From Bacteroidota bacterium (lineage in GTDB: Bacteria > Bacteroidota > Bacteroidia > UBA7662): DNA of 8,559 nt. Location: positions 1 to 8,559 of the forward strand of contig VGFN01000047.1 in NCBI GenBank assembly GCA_016868875.1, given 5' to 3'. Below are positions 1-6,144 of the stretch, in pieces (the stretch's first letter is position 1; the number at the start of each line of letters is the position of its first letter). The translations under genes were made by a program, and so were the position numbers. The notes under the pieces are model-generated. The model had not been told where the DNA came from and made no database searches. It saw nothing but the letters and a program-made list of their open reading frames with translations.

Positions 1-105
1 CAGTCGGCCGAGTCGGTGTTGGAGAGCGGGTTCTTGGACTTGATTGTTCCACGGCATAAGCTCAAAGAGACCCTGGCCAGGCTCATGGATCTTTTGAGGC
101 ATTGA
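1..105 (+). CDS. accD: C-terminal end of probable acetyl-CoA carboxylase carboxyltransferase subunit beta (partial)
   Basis: The reading frame is open from the first base and ends with TGA at 103-105, leaving 34 residues. They read as Q-SAE-x-VLE-x-GFLDLIV, then a charged stretch with LKETLARLMDLL close to the end. This matches the C-terminal helix region of AccD, where a 'SAEFLLEHGF(V/L)D.IV.R..LK..L..LL' pattern is usual. AccD is the zinc-bearing beta subunit of the carboxyltransferase that, with AccA, moves the carboxyl group from biotin to acetyl-CoA to make malonyl-CoA in the cytoplasm. From memory, accD next to rpsO occurs in some Bacteroidota, which fits. The zinc finger and active-site regions lie outside the window, so the call rests on the tail alone. 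The -33 box of the rpsO promoter starts one base after the stop. Confidence 0.72.
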   Translation, partial: QSAESVLESGFLDLIVPRHKLKETLARLMDLLRH

Positions 106-137
106 TTTGGAAAAACGGGCTCTTGAGACTATCTTTG
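106..137 (+). promoter_or_regulatory. Bacteroidota-type promoter for rpsO
   Basis: A TTTG at 106-109 is followed after 20 bases by TATCTTTG at 130-137. This is an exact match to the primary-sigma consensus of Bacteroidota (TTTG at -33, TAnnTTTG at -7, 19-20 bases apart). Transcription would start near 142-144, giving an rpsO leader of about 95 nt. The -33 box begins directly after the accD stop codon, so rpsO has its own promoter whether or not accD transcripts read through. The start point is inferred from spacing. Confidence 0.68.
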
Positions 138-237
138 CATTCCTAAATTTAAAATTCACTAGCGGCTATACACCAAATCGGTTTATCTAACCCAGAAAAT
201 CTACCAAACCGAACCAGCGGCCCCAAACAAGCGGATA
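138..237 (+). promoter_or_regulatory. rpsO 5' leader with possible hairpin (candidate S15 autoregulatory site)
   Basis: The roughly 95-nt untranslated leader is A/C-rich. It contains a 7-bp inverted repeat, TCGGTTT at 178-184 and AAACCGA at 206-212, with a 21-nt loop. AGCGGC occurs twice, at 161-166 and 216-221. No Shine-Dalgarno sequence stands before the ATG (the last bases are AAGCGGATA). In several other bacteria S15 binds its own mRNA leader and represses translation, using structures that differ between phyla, so a regulatory leader is plausible here. Pairing alone does not prove it, and I do not recognise any of the known S15 leader classes. Confidence 0.3.
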
Positions 238-507
238 ATGTACCTAGACAAAACCCAAAGAGCAGAGATTTACAGCCGTTATGGCCAGAATGCTCAGGAC
301 TCCGGCACGGCAGAAAGCCAAATTGCCCAGTTCTCCTTCAGGATTTCTCACCTGACCGAGCACCTCAAGAAAAACAAGAAAGACTATTCCACTCAGCTTT
401 CCCTCGTCAAAATGGTCGGAAAGCGCAGGGATTTATTGAATTACCTCAAACAGATTGACATTGCTCGTTACAGGGCTATTGTCGAGAAGTTGAATCTTCG
501 TAGGTAA
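238..507 (+). CDS. rpsO: 30S ribosomal protein S15
   Basis: The 89-residue product has the usual length of bacterial S15. S15 is a primary binder of 16S rRNA (helices 20-22), helps build the platform of the 30S subunit, and contributes to bridges with the 50S subunit. The family signature is clear: SGTAESQIA near residues 22-30, then RISHLTEHLKKNKKDY (about 35-50) and LVKMVGKRRDLLNYLK (about 56-71), and the closing RYRAIVEKLNLRR. The RI-HLTEHLK-N-KD segment carries the conserved His and Asp residues that contact rRNA. The ATG at 238 follows a consensus promoter and leader and lacks a Shine-Dalgarno sequence. An intrinsic terminator lies 10 bases past the stop, so much of the transcript is probably monocistronic, with some read-through into pnp possible. 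Confidence 0.97.
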   Translation: MYLDKTQRAEIYSRYGQNAQDSGTAESQIAQFSFRISHLTEHLKKNKKDYSTQLSLVKMVGKRRDLLNYLKQIDIARYRAIVEKLNLRR

Positions 508-517
508 TCTAAAAATT

Positions 518-542
518 AGCGGCCTTGTTGCCGCTTTTTTTT
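518..542 (+). terminator. Rho-independent terminator after rpsO
   Basis: AGCGGC at 518-523 pairs perfectly with GCCGCT at 530-535 around a 6-nt loop (CTTGTT), and eight T residues run through 535-542. An A-run at 511-515 before the stem can pair with part of the T-run, so partial activity on the opposite strand is conceivable, though no minus-strand gene ends here. It separates rpsO from pnp. In E. coli an equivalent rpsO-pnp terminator is leaky; whether this one is cannot be seen. Confidence 0.88.
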
Positions 543-641
543 CGCTCCTTTTCGGTTCGAATTTCAAACCCAAGATTGGGCTTTTTGGAGCATTGGAGTG
601 GATTTTTCAAATAATTTAACATTTTTTAAACTACAGTATTC

Positions 642-2927
642 ATGAAACCAACATCGCATATTCAATCCATTAGCCTGCCGGACGGCAGAGTAATCACCTT
701 GGAAACGGGCCTAATGGCCAGACAGGCTGACGGTGCCGTCCTCCTGAGCATGGGCGATACCCGCTTGCTCGCTACGGTGGTTTCCGCCAAAGAAGCCAAA
801 GAAGACGTGGACTTCATGCCGCTCACGGTGGATTACCAAGAGAAATTTGCATCAACCGGGAAAATCCCGGGGAGCTTTCAACGCAGAGAGGGCCGTTTGT
901 CGGATTATGAAATTCTCATCAGCCGTTTAATTGACAGGGCGTTGCGCCCATTATTTCCGGAAGATTATCATGCCGACACCCAAGTACAGGTAACCCTTTT
1001 TAGTTCGGATGCGGAAATCCTCCCGGATGCCTTGGCTGGCCTAGCCGCTTCTGCAGCGCTTGCAGTTTCCAATATTCCTTTCCATGGTCCTATTTCCGAG
1101 GTTCGAGTAGCCCGTGTTGACGGACAATTGGTCATCAACCCTACGCGGACCCAGCTTGAAACTGCGGACATGGATCTGATGGTCGCCGCGACGATGGAAA
1201 ATGTCATGATGGTGGAAGGTGAGGCCAAGGAATGCTCCGAAGAAGATTTGGCCCAAGCCATTTTGGTTGCGCACAATGCCATCAAAGCGCAATGCCAAGC
1301 TCAATTGGACCTGAGATCCAAGGTGGGTGTCACGACCCGTACCTATTGCCATGAACGCTCCGACGAAGCCTTACAAAAGGCCGTGGAAAGCTTTTGTTAC
1401 GACAAAGTTTATGCAGTCGCCAAGTCCGGCGCACCTAAGCATGAGCGTTCGGCAGGTTTTCGCAAAGTCCTCGAAGATTTTGTGGCCTCGATGGGAGAAG
1501 GTGCAGAAGTGGATAAGTTTTTGGTTAAGAAGTACTTCCACGATGTGGAGTACCGTGCCATGCGCAACATGATTTTGGATGAGGAACGTCGCCTTGATGG
1601 TCGCCGTTTGGATGAGGTACGACCTATTTGGTGCGAAGCTGGATTTTTGCCAGCCACCCACGGTTCGGCCTTGTTCACCCGTGGGGAGACCCAGTCCCTG
1701 ACCTCGGTGACCCTGGGTTCCAAAGAAGATGAGCAAATGATTGATGGAGCGGTAATCAGTGGATACAATAATTTTCTTTTGCATTACAATTTCCCATCCT
1801 TTTCTACCGGGGAAACTCGACCCAACAGGGGGCCGGGGCGCCGCGAAATTGGACACGGGAACCTCGCGATGCGTTCGCTCAAACAAGTCCTCCCTCCACA
1901 AGAAGAATGCCCCTACACGATTCGAATCGTATCGGATATTCTTGAGTCCAACGGATCCTCTTCCATGGCCACGGTCTGCGCTGGGGCTTTGGCATTGATG
2001 GATGCCGGTGTTAAAATCAAGGCTCCAGTTTCCGGGATTGCCATGGGTCTGATTACCGACGGCAACCGCTTCAAGGTTTTATCCGATATCCTCGGTGACG
2101 AAGACCATTTGGGTGATATGGATTTCAAGTTGACCGGAACAGCCAATGGAATTACCGGTTGCCAAATGGACATCAAAATTGATGGGTTACCGTACGAGGT
2201 TTTGCTAAAGGCTTTATCCCAGGCATCTGCAGGTCGTGCTCATATTTTAAACGAAATGAGCAAGGCCTTGGCCGGTCCTCGTGAAGACTATCGACCCCAT
2301 GTTCCACGTATTACCCAATTGACCATTGACCGTGAATTTATTGGCGCGGTTATTGGACCCGGTGGTAAAATCATTCAGGAAATTCAGCGTGAGACCGGTT
2401 CCACCATCAGCATTGAAGAAAAGGGAGAACAGGGCATCGTTCAAATCTACACGGCCGATAAGGCGGGGATGGACAAAGCGGTTGCACGAATCAAAGGCAT
2501 TACAGCCAAGCCCGAAATAGGTGCGGTGTATCACGGGAAAGTCAAATCGATTATGCCCTTTGGCGCCTTTGTTGAATTTATGCCTGGCAAAGATGGTCTC
2601 TTGCACATTTCCGAAATCCGTTGGGAGCGCATCGAAACCATGGACGGGGTCTTCACTGAAGGTCAAGAATTGCAGGTGAAGCTCGTTGAAGTGGATCCTA
2701 AGACTGGCAAATTCAGGTTATCGGCCAAAGCATTGTTGCCCCGCCCGGAGGGAATGCCGGAGCGTTCTCCCCGCCCGGAGCGTGGTGACCGTTCGGAGCG
2801 TGGACCTCGCCCCGACCGTGGTGATCGTGGCCCCCGCCCTGACCGTGGTGATCGTGGCCCCCGCCCTGAGTTTGGCGATCGTACTGAAGGCGGTTCAGCC
2901 TCGGAGGCTGCACCCGCTTCGGAGTGA
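642..2927 (+). CDS. pnp: Polynucleotide phosphorylase (PNPase)
   Basis: PNPase is a trimeric, phosphate-dependent 3'-to-5' exoribonuclease that degrades mRNA in the cytoplasm and can also add tails from NDPs. Domain order along 761 residues: first RNase PH-like domain (about 14-145, with FQRREGR at 79-85), an alpha-helical linker domain (about 150-225), second catalytic RNase PH-like domain (about 325-545), KH domain (about 560-620, GPGG loop at 572-575) and S1 domain (about 627-697). Active-site features are intact: NGSSSM (437-442) for phosphate binding and GDEDHLGDMDFK (485-496), whose aspartates and lysine coordinate metal and substrate. Residues 700-761 form a low-complexity tail rich in R, G, D, P and E, described as a separate repeat. 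The upstream gap 543-641 is T/A-rich and shows no exact TAnnTTTG box; the nearest candidate, TAATTTAA at 612-619, is weak. No Shine-Dalgarno sequence precedes the ATG. Confidence 0.98.
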   Translation: MKPTSHIQSISLPDGRVITLETGLMARQADGAVLLSMGDTRLLATVVSAKEAKEDVDFMPLTVDYQEKFASTGKIPGSFQRREGRLSDYEILISRLIDRALRPLFPEDYHADTQVQVTLFSSDAEILPDALAGLAASAALAVSNIPFHGPISEVRVARVDGQLVINPTRTQLETADMDLMVAATMENVMMVEGEAKECSEEDLAQAILVAHNAIKAQCQAQLDLRSKVGVTTRTYCHERSDEALQKAVESFCYDKVYAVAKSGAPKHERSAGFRKVLEDFVASMGEGAEVDKFLVKKYFHDVEYRAMRNMILDEERRLDGRRLDEVRPIWCEAGFLPATHGSALFTRGETQSLTSVTLGSKEDEQMIDGAVISGYNNFLLHYNFPSFSTGETRPNRGPGRREIGHGNLAMRSLKQVLPPQEECPYTIRIVSDILESNGSSSMATVCAGALALMDAGVKIKAPVSGIAMGLITDGNRFKVLSDILGDEDHLGDMDFKLTGTANGITGCQMDIKIDGLPYEVLLKALSQASAGRAHILNEMSKALAGPREDYRPHVPRITQLTIDREFIGAVIGPGGKIIQEIQRETGSTISIEEKGEQGIVQIYTADKAGMDKAVARIKGITAKPEIGAVYHGKVKSIMPFGAFVEFMPGKDGLLHISEIRWERIETMDGVFTEGQELQVKLVEVDPKTGKFRLSAKALLPRPEGMPERSPRPERGDRSERGPRPDRGDRGPRPDRGDRGPRPEFGDRTEGGSASEAAPASE
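2814..2867 (+). repeat. Two perfect 27-bp tandem repeats in the pnp tail
   Basis: Bases 2814-2840 and 2841-2867 are identical and in frame, each encoding DRGDRGPRP (residues 725-733 and 734-742 of PNPase). Degenerate relatives flank them: ERGDRSERGPRP (2778-2813) before and EFGDRTEGG after. Identity at the nucleotide level, including third codon positions, indicates recent duplication by slippage or unequal recombination. The encoded segment is strongly charged and almost certainly disordered. Confidence 0.93.
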
Positions 2928-2952
2928 GATTAATTTTTTCTTATTTTTTGTT

Positions 2953-2974
2953 ATCAGGGATTTTTTTTCCTGAT
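2953..2974. other. Inverted repeat with a T-rich loop between pnp and rpoD
   Basis: ATCAGGGA at 2953-2960 can pair with TTTCCTGAT ending at 2974 to give an 8-bp stem (one G-U pair) around a loop of about six T residues. T-runs precede it (2934-2939, 2944-2949), but no T-run follows the 3' arm, so it is not a standard intrinsic terminator. It could be a weak pause or termination site for pnp, an RNA 3'-end stabiliser, or part of the rpoD leader. The rest of 2928-3011 shows no exact TAnnTTTG box; TAATTTTT at 2931 and TAATTTCC at 2983 are imperfect candidates. Confidence 0.4.
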
Positions 2975-3011
2975 TTGGGTCGTAATTTCCGAGTAACGAA
3001 ATTGGGGACCT

Positions 3012-3878
3012 ATGAGACAGCTCAAGATCATCCGCCAAATAACCTCCAGAGACCAGATTTCGCTGGATAAATACCTTATGGAAATTGGTCGCATCGAGAT
3101 TCTTGATGCGGATCGTGAAGCAGAACTAGCCCGCAGAGCCAAGGCCGGTGATTCAGAAGCCTTGGAGCAGCTGGTTTCCGCCAACCTTCGCTTTGTGGTA
3201 TCGGTGGCCAAGCAATACCAGCACCAAGGCCTCGCATTGAGTGATTTAATCAACGAGGGTAACCTTGGCCTGATTAAAGCCGCCGGACGCTTCGACGAAA
3301 CCAGAGGTTTCAAATTCATTTCCTATGCCGTGTGGTGGATCCGTCAATCCATCCTCCAGGCCCTTGCCGATCAAGGAAGAGTGGTCCGTTTGCCCTTGAA
3401 CCGAGTGGGCTTAATGTCTAGAATCTCTAAACTTGGATCCCGCATGGAACAAGAATTGCAGCGGGAGGTCTCCGATCAGGAACTTGCGGCCATCCTTGAA
3501 ATAACTCCCGCGGAGGTGGGCGAGACATCCACTTTATCCCTTCGGCATCTTTCCATGGATGCTCCTGTTACCGATGATGAGGATGTTAAACTCATGGATC
3601 GCTTGGAGGATAAGGATCGAAATCTCCAACCTGGCCAGGGTTTGGAACAAGAATCGCTGGTGGTCGATATTGAATCTTCCTTACGTGAATTGCCAAGCAG
3701 GGAAGCCGAGATCATCCGTTGTTTTTTTGGGATTAGCGGAAGATCGGTGCTTGGGTTGGATGAGCTGAGTGCTCGTTTTGAATTGTCCAGGGAGAGGGTT
3801 CGCCAAATCAAAGAGCGATCCTTGAGGCGTTTACGTTCCATGCACAAGACCCAGCGATTGCGGGGTTATCTGGGTTAG
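3012..3878 (+). CDS. rpoD: RNA polymerase primary sigma factor (RpoD/SigA), short Bacteroidota form
   Basis: This sigma-70 factor directs RNA polymerase to housekeeping promoters. At 288 residues it lacks region 1.1 and the long non-conserved insert of proteobacterial RpoD, as is normal in Bacteroidota. Regions in order: 1.2 (about 16-48, SLDKYLMEIGRIEIL), 2.1-2.4 (about 50-120), which includes NLRFVVSVAKQY, the core-binding DLINEGNLGLIKA, and FKFISYAVWWIRQSILQAL for melting and -7 recognition, region 3 (about 125-205, with RLPLN at 126-130 and SMDAP at 181-185), 4.1 (about 214-240) and the 4.2 helix-turn-helix (about 248-275, ending SRERVRQIKERSLRRLR). Region 4.2 reads GLDELSARFELS where most primary sigmas have (T/S)LEEIG-x-x-FGLT, a mild divergence. 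The gene follows pnp by 84 bases and converges on prfC. A short GGGGA lies a few bases before the ATG but is not needed to choose this start. Confidence 0.97.
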   Translation: MRQLKIIRQITSRDQISLDKYLMEIGRIEILDADREAELARRAKAGDSEALEQLVSANLRFVVSVAKQYQHQGLALSDLINEGNLGLIKAAGRFDETRGFKFISYAVWWIRQSILQALADQGRVVRLPLNRVGLMSRISKLGSRMEQELQREVSDQELAAILEITPAEVGETSTLSLRHLSMDAPVTDDEDVKLMDRLEDKDRNLQPGQGLEQESLVVDIESSLRELPSREAEIIRCFFGISGRSVLGLDELSARFELSRERVRQIKERSLRRLRSMHKTQRLRGYLG

Positions 3879-3903
3879 TGGGCCTCCATCGTTGGCAAAT
3901 CCC

Positions 3904-5502
3904 TCAATCGTCAGCAGCATCCAAGGATTCTTCCAAGATGAGTTCTGCAGAAAATCGGAATTCCAAATCAGGATTTTCTGCTTGCAGTCTTTGTAACATC
4001 CATTGAGAATCTGCCAGGTACACCGGGCGTGCGTCTTTGTCAAAAGCCTGATGCTCACGTCGGTATTGAAAGAAATCCTCGATCTTGTCAGGATTGGCGG
4101 CATGGATCCAACACGCTTTGAGGTAGGGGAGGGATTGGTACTGTACCTTGGCTCCGTATTCATGAAGCAGCCTAAATTGAATCACATCAAATTGCAATTC
4201 CCCTACGGTTCCGATGATTTTGCGATTCCCCGGTTGTTGCACAAAGAGTTGAGCCACCCCTTCATCGGTCAATTGCCTTAGGCCTTTTTCGAATTGTTTG
4301 GCCTTGAAAGGATCGAGGTTTTCGACTCTGCGAAAGAGCTCCGGAGAAAAGGCAGGAATGCCCTTAAAAAACAAGTGCTCCCCTTCGGTGAGGCTGTCAC
4401 CAATTTTGAAATTCCCGGTATCGTAGAGGCCCACCACGTCTCCCGGCCAGGCCTCATCAACAGTGTTGCGATCGCTCGCTTGAAAAAGGAGTGGGGCGGA
4501 GAATCGGATTTTTTTGTCCAAACGGACATGGTGATAAAATTTGTTACGTTCAAATTTTCCTGAACAAATTCGCATAAAGGCGATGCGATCCCGATGATTG
4601 GGATCCAGGTTGGCGTGGATTTTGAAAATAAACCCCGTTAACTTGGGATGTTGGGTTTCGATGATCCCCGTTCGGGTTTCACGAGGTCCGGGTTCAGGGG
4701 CTATCTGCACAAAGGTGTCCAGAAGTTCCCGAATACCAAAATTATTCAAGGCAGATCCGAAGAAAATCGGTGCTTGCGCTGCTTGGAGGTAGGATTCTTG
4801 TCGAAAGTCTCCATACACTTCCAACAAATCCAGGTCTTCACGGAGTTTGCGGGCCAATGGACCGAGCAAGTCGTCAATTTGCTGATCGTTAAGGTCATCG
4901 AAGCTGCGTATATCCGAAGCGATGCTGGTCTTGGAAGCCGAAAAAAGATCCAGGTGTTTGCGATGCTTGTTATAGACGCCTTTGAAACGATCGCCCTGAC
5001 CAATAGGCCAACTGAGTGGGCAAGGGGTCAGCCCTAATTTGTGTTCGAGTTCGTCCAGCAGGTCAAAGGGGTCCAGGCCTTCGCGGTCCATTTTGTTGAT
5101 TAAAACAATGACCGGTGTCGCACGCATTCGGCATACCCGCATCAAATTCTCGGTTTGTTCCTCGACTCCTTTGGCGGCGTCCACCACCAGAATTACCGAA
5201 TCCACCGCGGTGAGCGTGCGGTAGGTATCTTCTGCGAAATCCTTGTGACCAGGAGTATCCAAGATATTCACCCTGCATCCGCCGTATTCAAATCCCATCA
5301 CGGAGGTAGATACCGATATACCCCTTTGCTTTTCGATTTCCATAAAATCGGAAGTAGCGGTCTTGCGAATTTTATTGGACTTAACAGCCCCGGCCGTTTG
5401 AATCGCCCCACCAAAAAGCAAGAACTTTTCGGTCAAGGTTGTTTTCCCAGCGTCAGGGTGGGAAATAATCGCAAAGGTTCGTCGAGGTATGTTCTTGTTC
5501 AT
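3904..5502 (-). CDS. prfC: Peptide chain release factor 3 (RF3)
   Basis: RF3 is a translational GTPase that removes RF1 or RF2 from the ribosome after peptide release. The product is 532 residues from the ATG at 5502, close to the 529 of E. coli RF3. The opening RRTFAIISHPDAGKTTLTEK is diagnostic: P-loop HPDAGKTT at 15-22. The G2 segment QRGISVSTSVMGFEY starts at about 59, the G3 motif DTPGH is at 82-86 and the G4 motif NKMD at 136-139. The remaining two thirds carry the elongation-factor-like beta-barrel and the RF3-specific C-terminal domain. An in-frame TTG at 5514 could add four residues, but it lies inside the -7 promoter box, so the ATG is preferred. The gene ends 25 bases from the rpoD stop on the other strand, with no clear terminator between. 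RF3 is patchily distributed and usually dispensable, so nothing about its neighbours is required for function. Confidence 0.96.
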   Translation of the reverse strand: MNKNIPRRTFAIISHPDAGKTTLTEKFLLFGGAIQTAGAVKSNKIRKTATSDFMEIEKQRGISVSTSVMGFEYGGCRVNILDTPGHKDFAEDTYRTLTAVDSVILVVDAAKGVEEQTENLMRVCRMRATPVIVLINKMDREGLDPFDLLDELEHKLGLTPCPLSWPIGQGDRFKGVYNKHRKHLDLFSASKTSIASDIRSFDDLNDQQIDDLLGPLARKLREDLDLLEVYGDFRQESYLQAAQAPIFFGSALNNFGIRELLDTFVQIAPEPGPRETRTGIIETQHPKLTGFIFKIHANLDPNHRDRIAFMRICSGKFERNKFYHHVRLDKKIRFSAPLLFQASDRNTVDEAWPGDVVGLYDTGNFKIGDSLTEGEHLFFKGIPAFSPELFRRVENLDPFKAKQFEKGLRQLTDEGVAQLFVQQPGNRKIIGTVGELQFDVIQFRLLHEYGAKVQYQSLPYLKACWIHAANPDKIEDFFQYRREHQAFDKDARPVYLADSQWMLQRLQAENPDLEFRFSAELILEESLDAADD

Positions 5503-5511
5503 GGAAGGGGT

Positions 5512-5542
5512 CAAAGATAACTAAGACCTTTCTTCAGGTAAA
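5512..5542 (-). promoter_or_regulatory. Bacteroidota-type promoter for prfC
   Basis: Read on the minus strand, TTTA (5542-5539) is followed after 19 bases by TATCTTTG (5519-5512). The -7 box is an exact TAnnTTTG and identical to that of rpsO; the -33 box differs from TTTG by one base. The expected start point is near 5505-5508, only a few bases before the ATG at 5502, so the mRNA would be nearly leaderless. The -33 box overlaps the -7 box of the divergent promoter on the plus strand. Confidence 0.58.
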
Positions 5543-5546
5543 TTTG
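5539..5546 (+). promoter_or_regulatory. Probable -7 promoter element for the thioredoxin-like gene
   Basis: TAAATTTG at 5539-5546 matches TAnnTTTG exactly and lies 21 bases before the ATG at 5568, giving an expected leader of about 15 nt. No TTTG-like -33 box is visible 19-21 bases upstream, where the prfC promoter sits, so this promoter may be weaker or need an activator. It also covers the in-frame TTG at 5544, arguing against that codon as the translation start. Confidence 0.42.
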
Positions 5547-5567
5547 GGCCAAATCCCCAAAGATGCC

Positions 5568-6137
5568 ATGGAAATTACCCGTTTGTTTCGCCTTGCGCTC
5601 ATCACTGCTTCCATTGGTCTGCTGGCTTCCTTGGTTTGGTGGTGGTACTCCAAGCCATCGCTTAACGAAGAAACCTTAACCAAGGTCCCTGTTTTCGAAT
5701 TTCCTCTGATTGGCCGTAGCGGGGTGGTGACCAGGCATCAATTCAAAGGGCAATACTTGGTGGTTTCTTATTTCAATCCGGATTGTTCCCATTGCAGGCG
5801 CTTGGCTGCAACCGTTGGAGAGAAGCCGACAGGTACCAAAATAAAATTACGCGGCCAAGAAATTCGGGTGGGTTGGTTATGGGTCACCCGCTTCGATGAG
5901 GACCAGGCCTGGAATTTCATGAAAGATTTTGGTCTGACAGACAAGCCGCTTACCTATTTGGCCGCGGATCGGGAGGGTTCTTTCTATAGGGCCTTTGGGG
6001 ACATGCATGTACCTTCCCTCTATGTATTTGACCCGCAAGGAAATTTCCTGGAAGCTGTTTACGATGAACCGCTCTACAGCGATGTCCTCAAAATCATCGG
6101 TGGAGGACAAGCTCAGAAACCCAAGAAAATTAGGTAA
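5568..6137 (+). CDS. Membrane-anchored thioredoxin-fold protein (TlpA/redoxin-like)
   Basis: The 189-residue product from the ATG at 5568 starts with a short positively charged segment and a hydrophobic helix (about 9-27, LALITASIGLLASLVWWWY), which fits an uncleaved N-terminal anchor with the rest outside the inner membrane. The globular part (about 40-178) has the thioredoxin pattern: a beta strand (YLVVSYF), the redox motif DCSHC with cysteines 73 and 76, and the cis-proline signature HVPSLYVFD (Pro149), followed by a terminal strand DPQGNFLEAVYD. It probably exchanges disulfides with envelope proteins or cytochrome maturation factors, but the substrate cannot be read from sequence. The CSHC active site is seen in other extracytoplasmic Bacteroidota thioredoxins. 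An earlier in-frame TTG at 5544 would add eight residues but overlaps the -7 box. The gene ends seven bases from the convergent E2 gene; I see no functional link to either neighbour. Confidence 0.83.
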   Translation: MEITRLFRLALITASIGLLASLVWWWYSKPSLNEETLTKVPVFEFPLIGRSGVVTRHQFKGQYLVVSYFNPDCSHCRRLAATVGEKPTGTKIKLRGQEIRVGWLWVTRFDEDQAWNFMKDFGLTDKPLTYLAADREGSFYRAFGDMHVPSLYVFDPQGNFLEAVYDEPLYSDVLKIIGGGQAQKPKKIR

Positions 6138-6144
6138 AGAAGGC

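Noticed and set aside
612..619. TAATTTAA as a pnp promoter -7 box
   Set aside because: The final two bases differ from TTTG's end, and the nearest TTTG (584-587) is 24 bases away, outside the usual 19-21. It is too weak to list as a promoter.
1371..1901. A 176-codon open frame on the minus strand inside pnp, plus several shorter ones on both strands
   Set aside because: It lies wholly within the well-conserved pnp coding sequence, its product resembles nothing I recognise, and no promoter-like box precedes it. Such frames are by-products of codon use in pnp.
3879..3903. Possible bidirectional terminator between rpoD and prfC
   Set aside because: No stem of more than a few pairs and no T-run on either strand could be found.
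4648..5037. Plus-strand open frames of up to about 129 codons opposite prfC
   Set aside because: They mirror the conserved GTPase gene on the other strand and show no recognisable protein pattern or upstream signals.
5503..5514. TTG start for prfC that would add four residues
   Set aside because: The codon overlaps the -7 promoter element, and the ATG at 5502 gives an N-terminus of ordinary length for RF3.
5544..5567. TTG start for the thioredoxin-like gene that would add eight residues
   Set aside because: It lies in the TAAATTTG promoter box; the ATG at 5568 leads directly into the charged-then-hydrophobic anchor.
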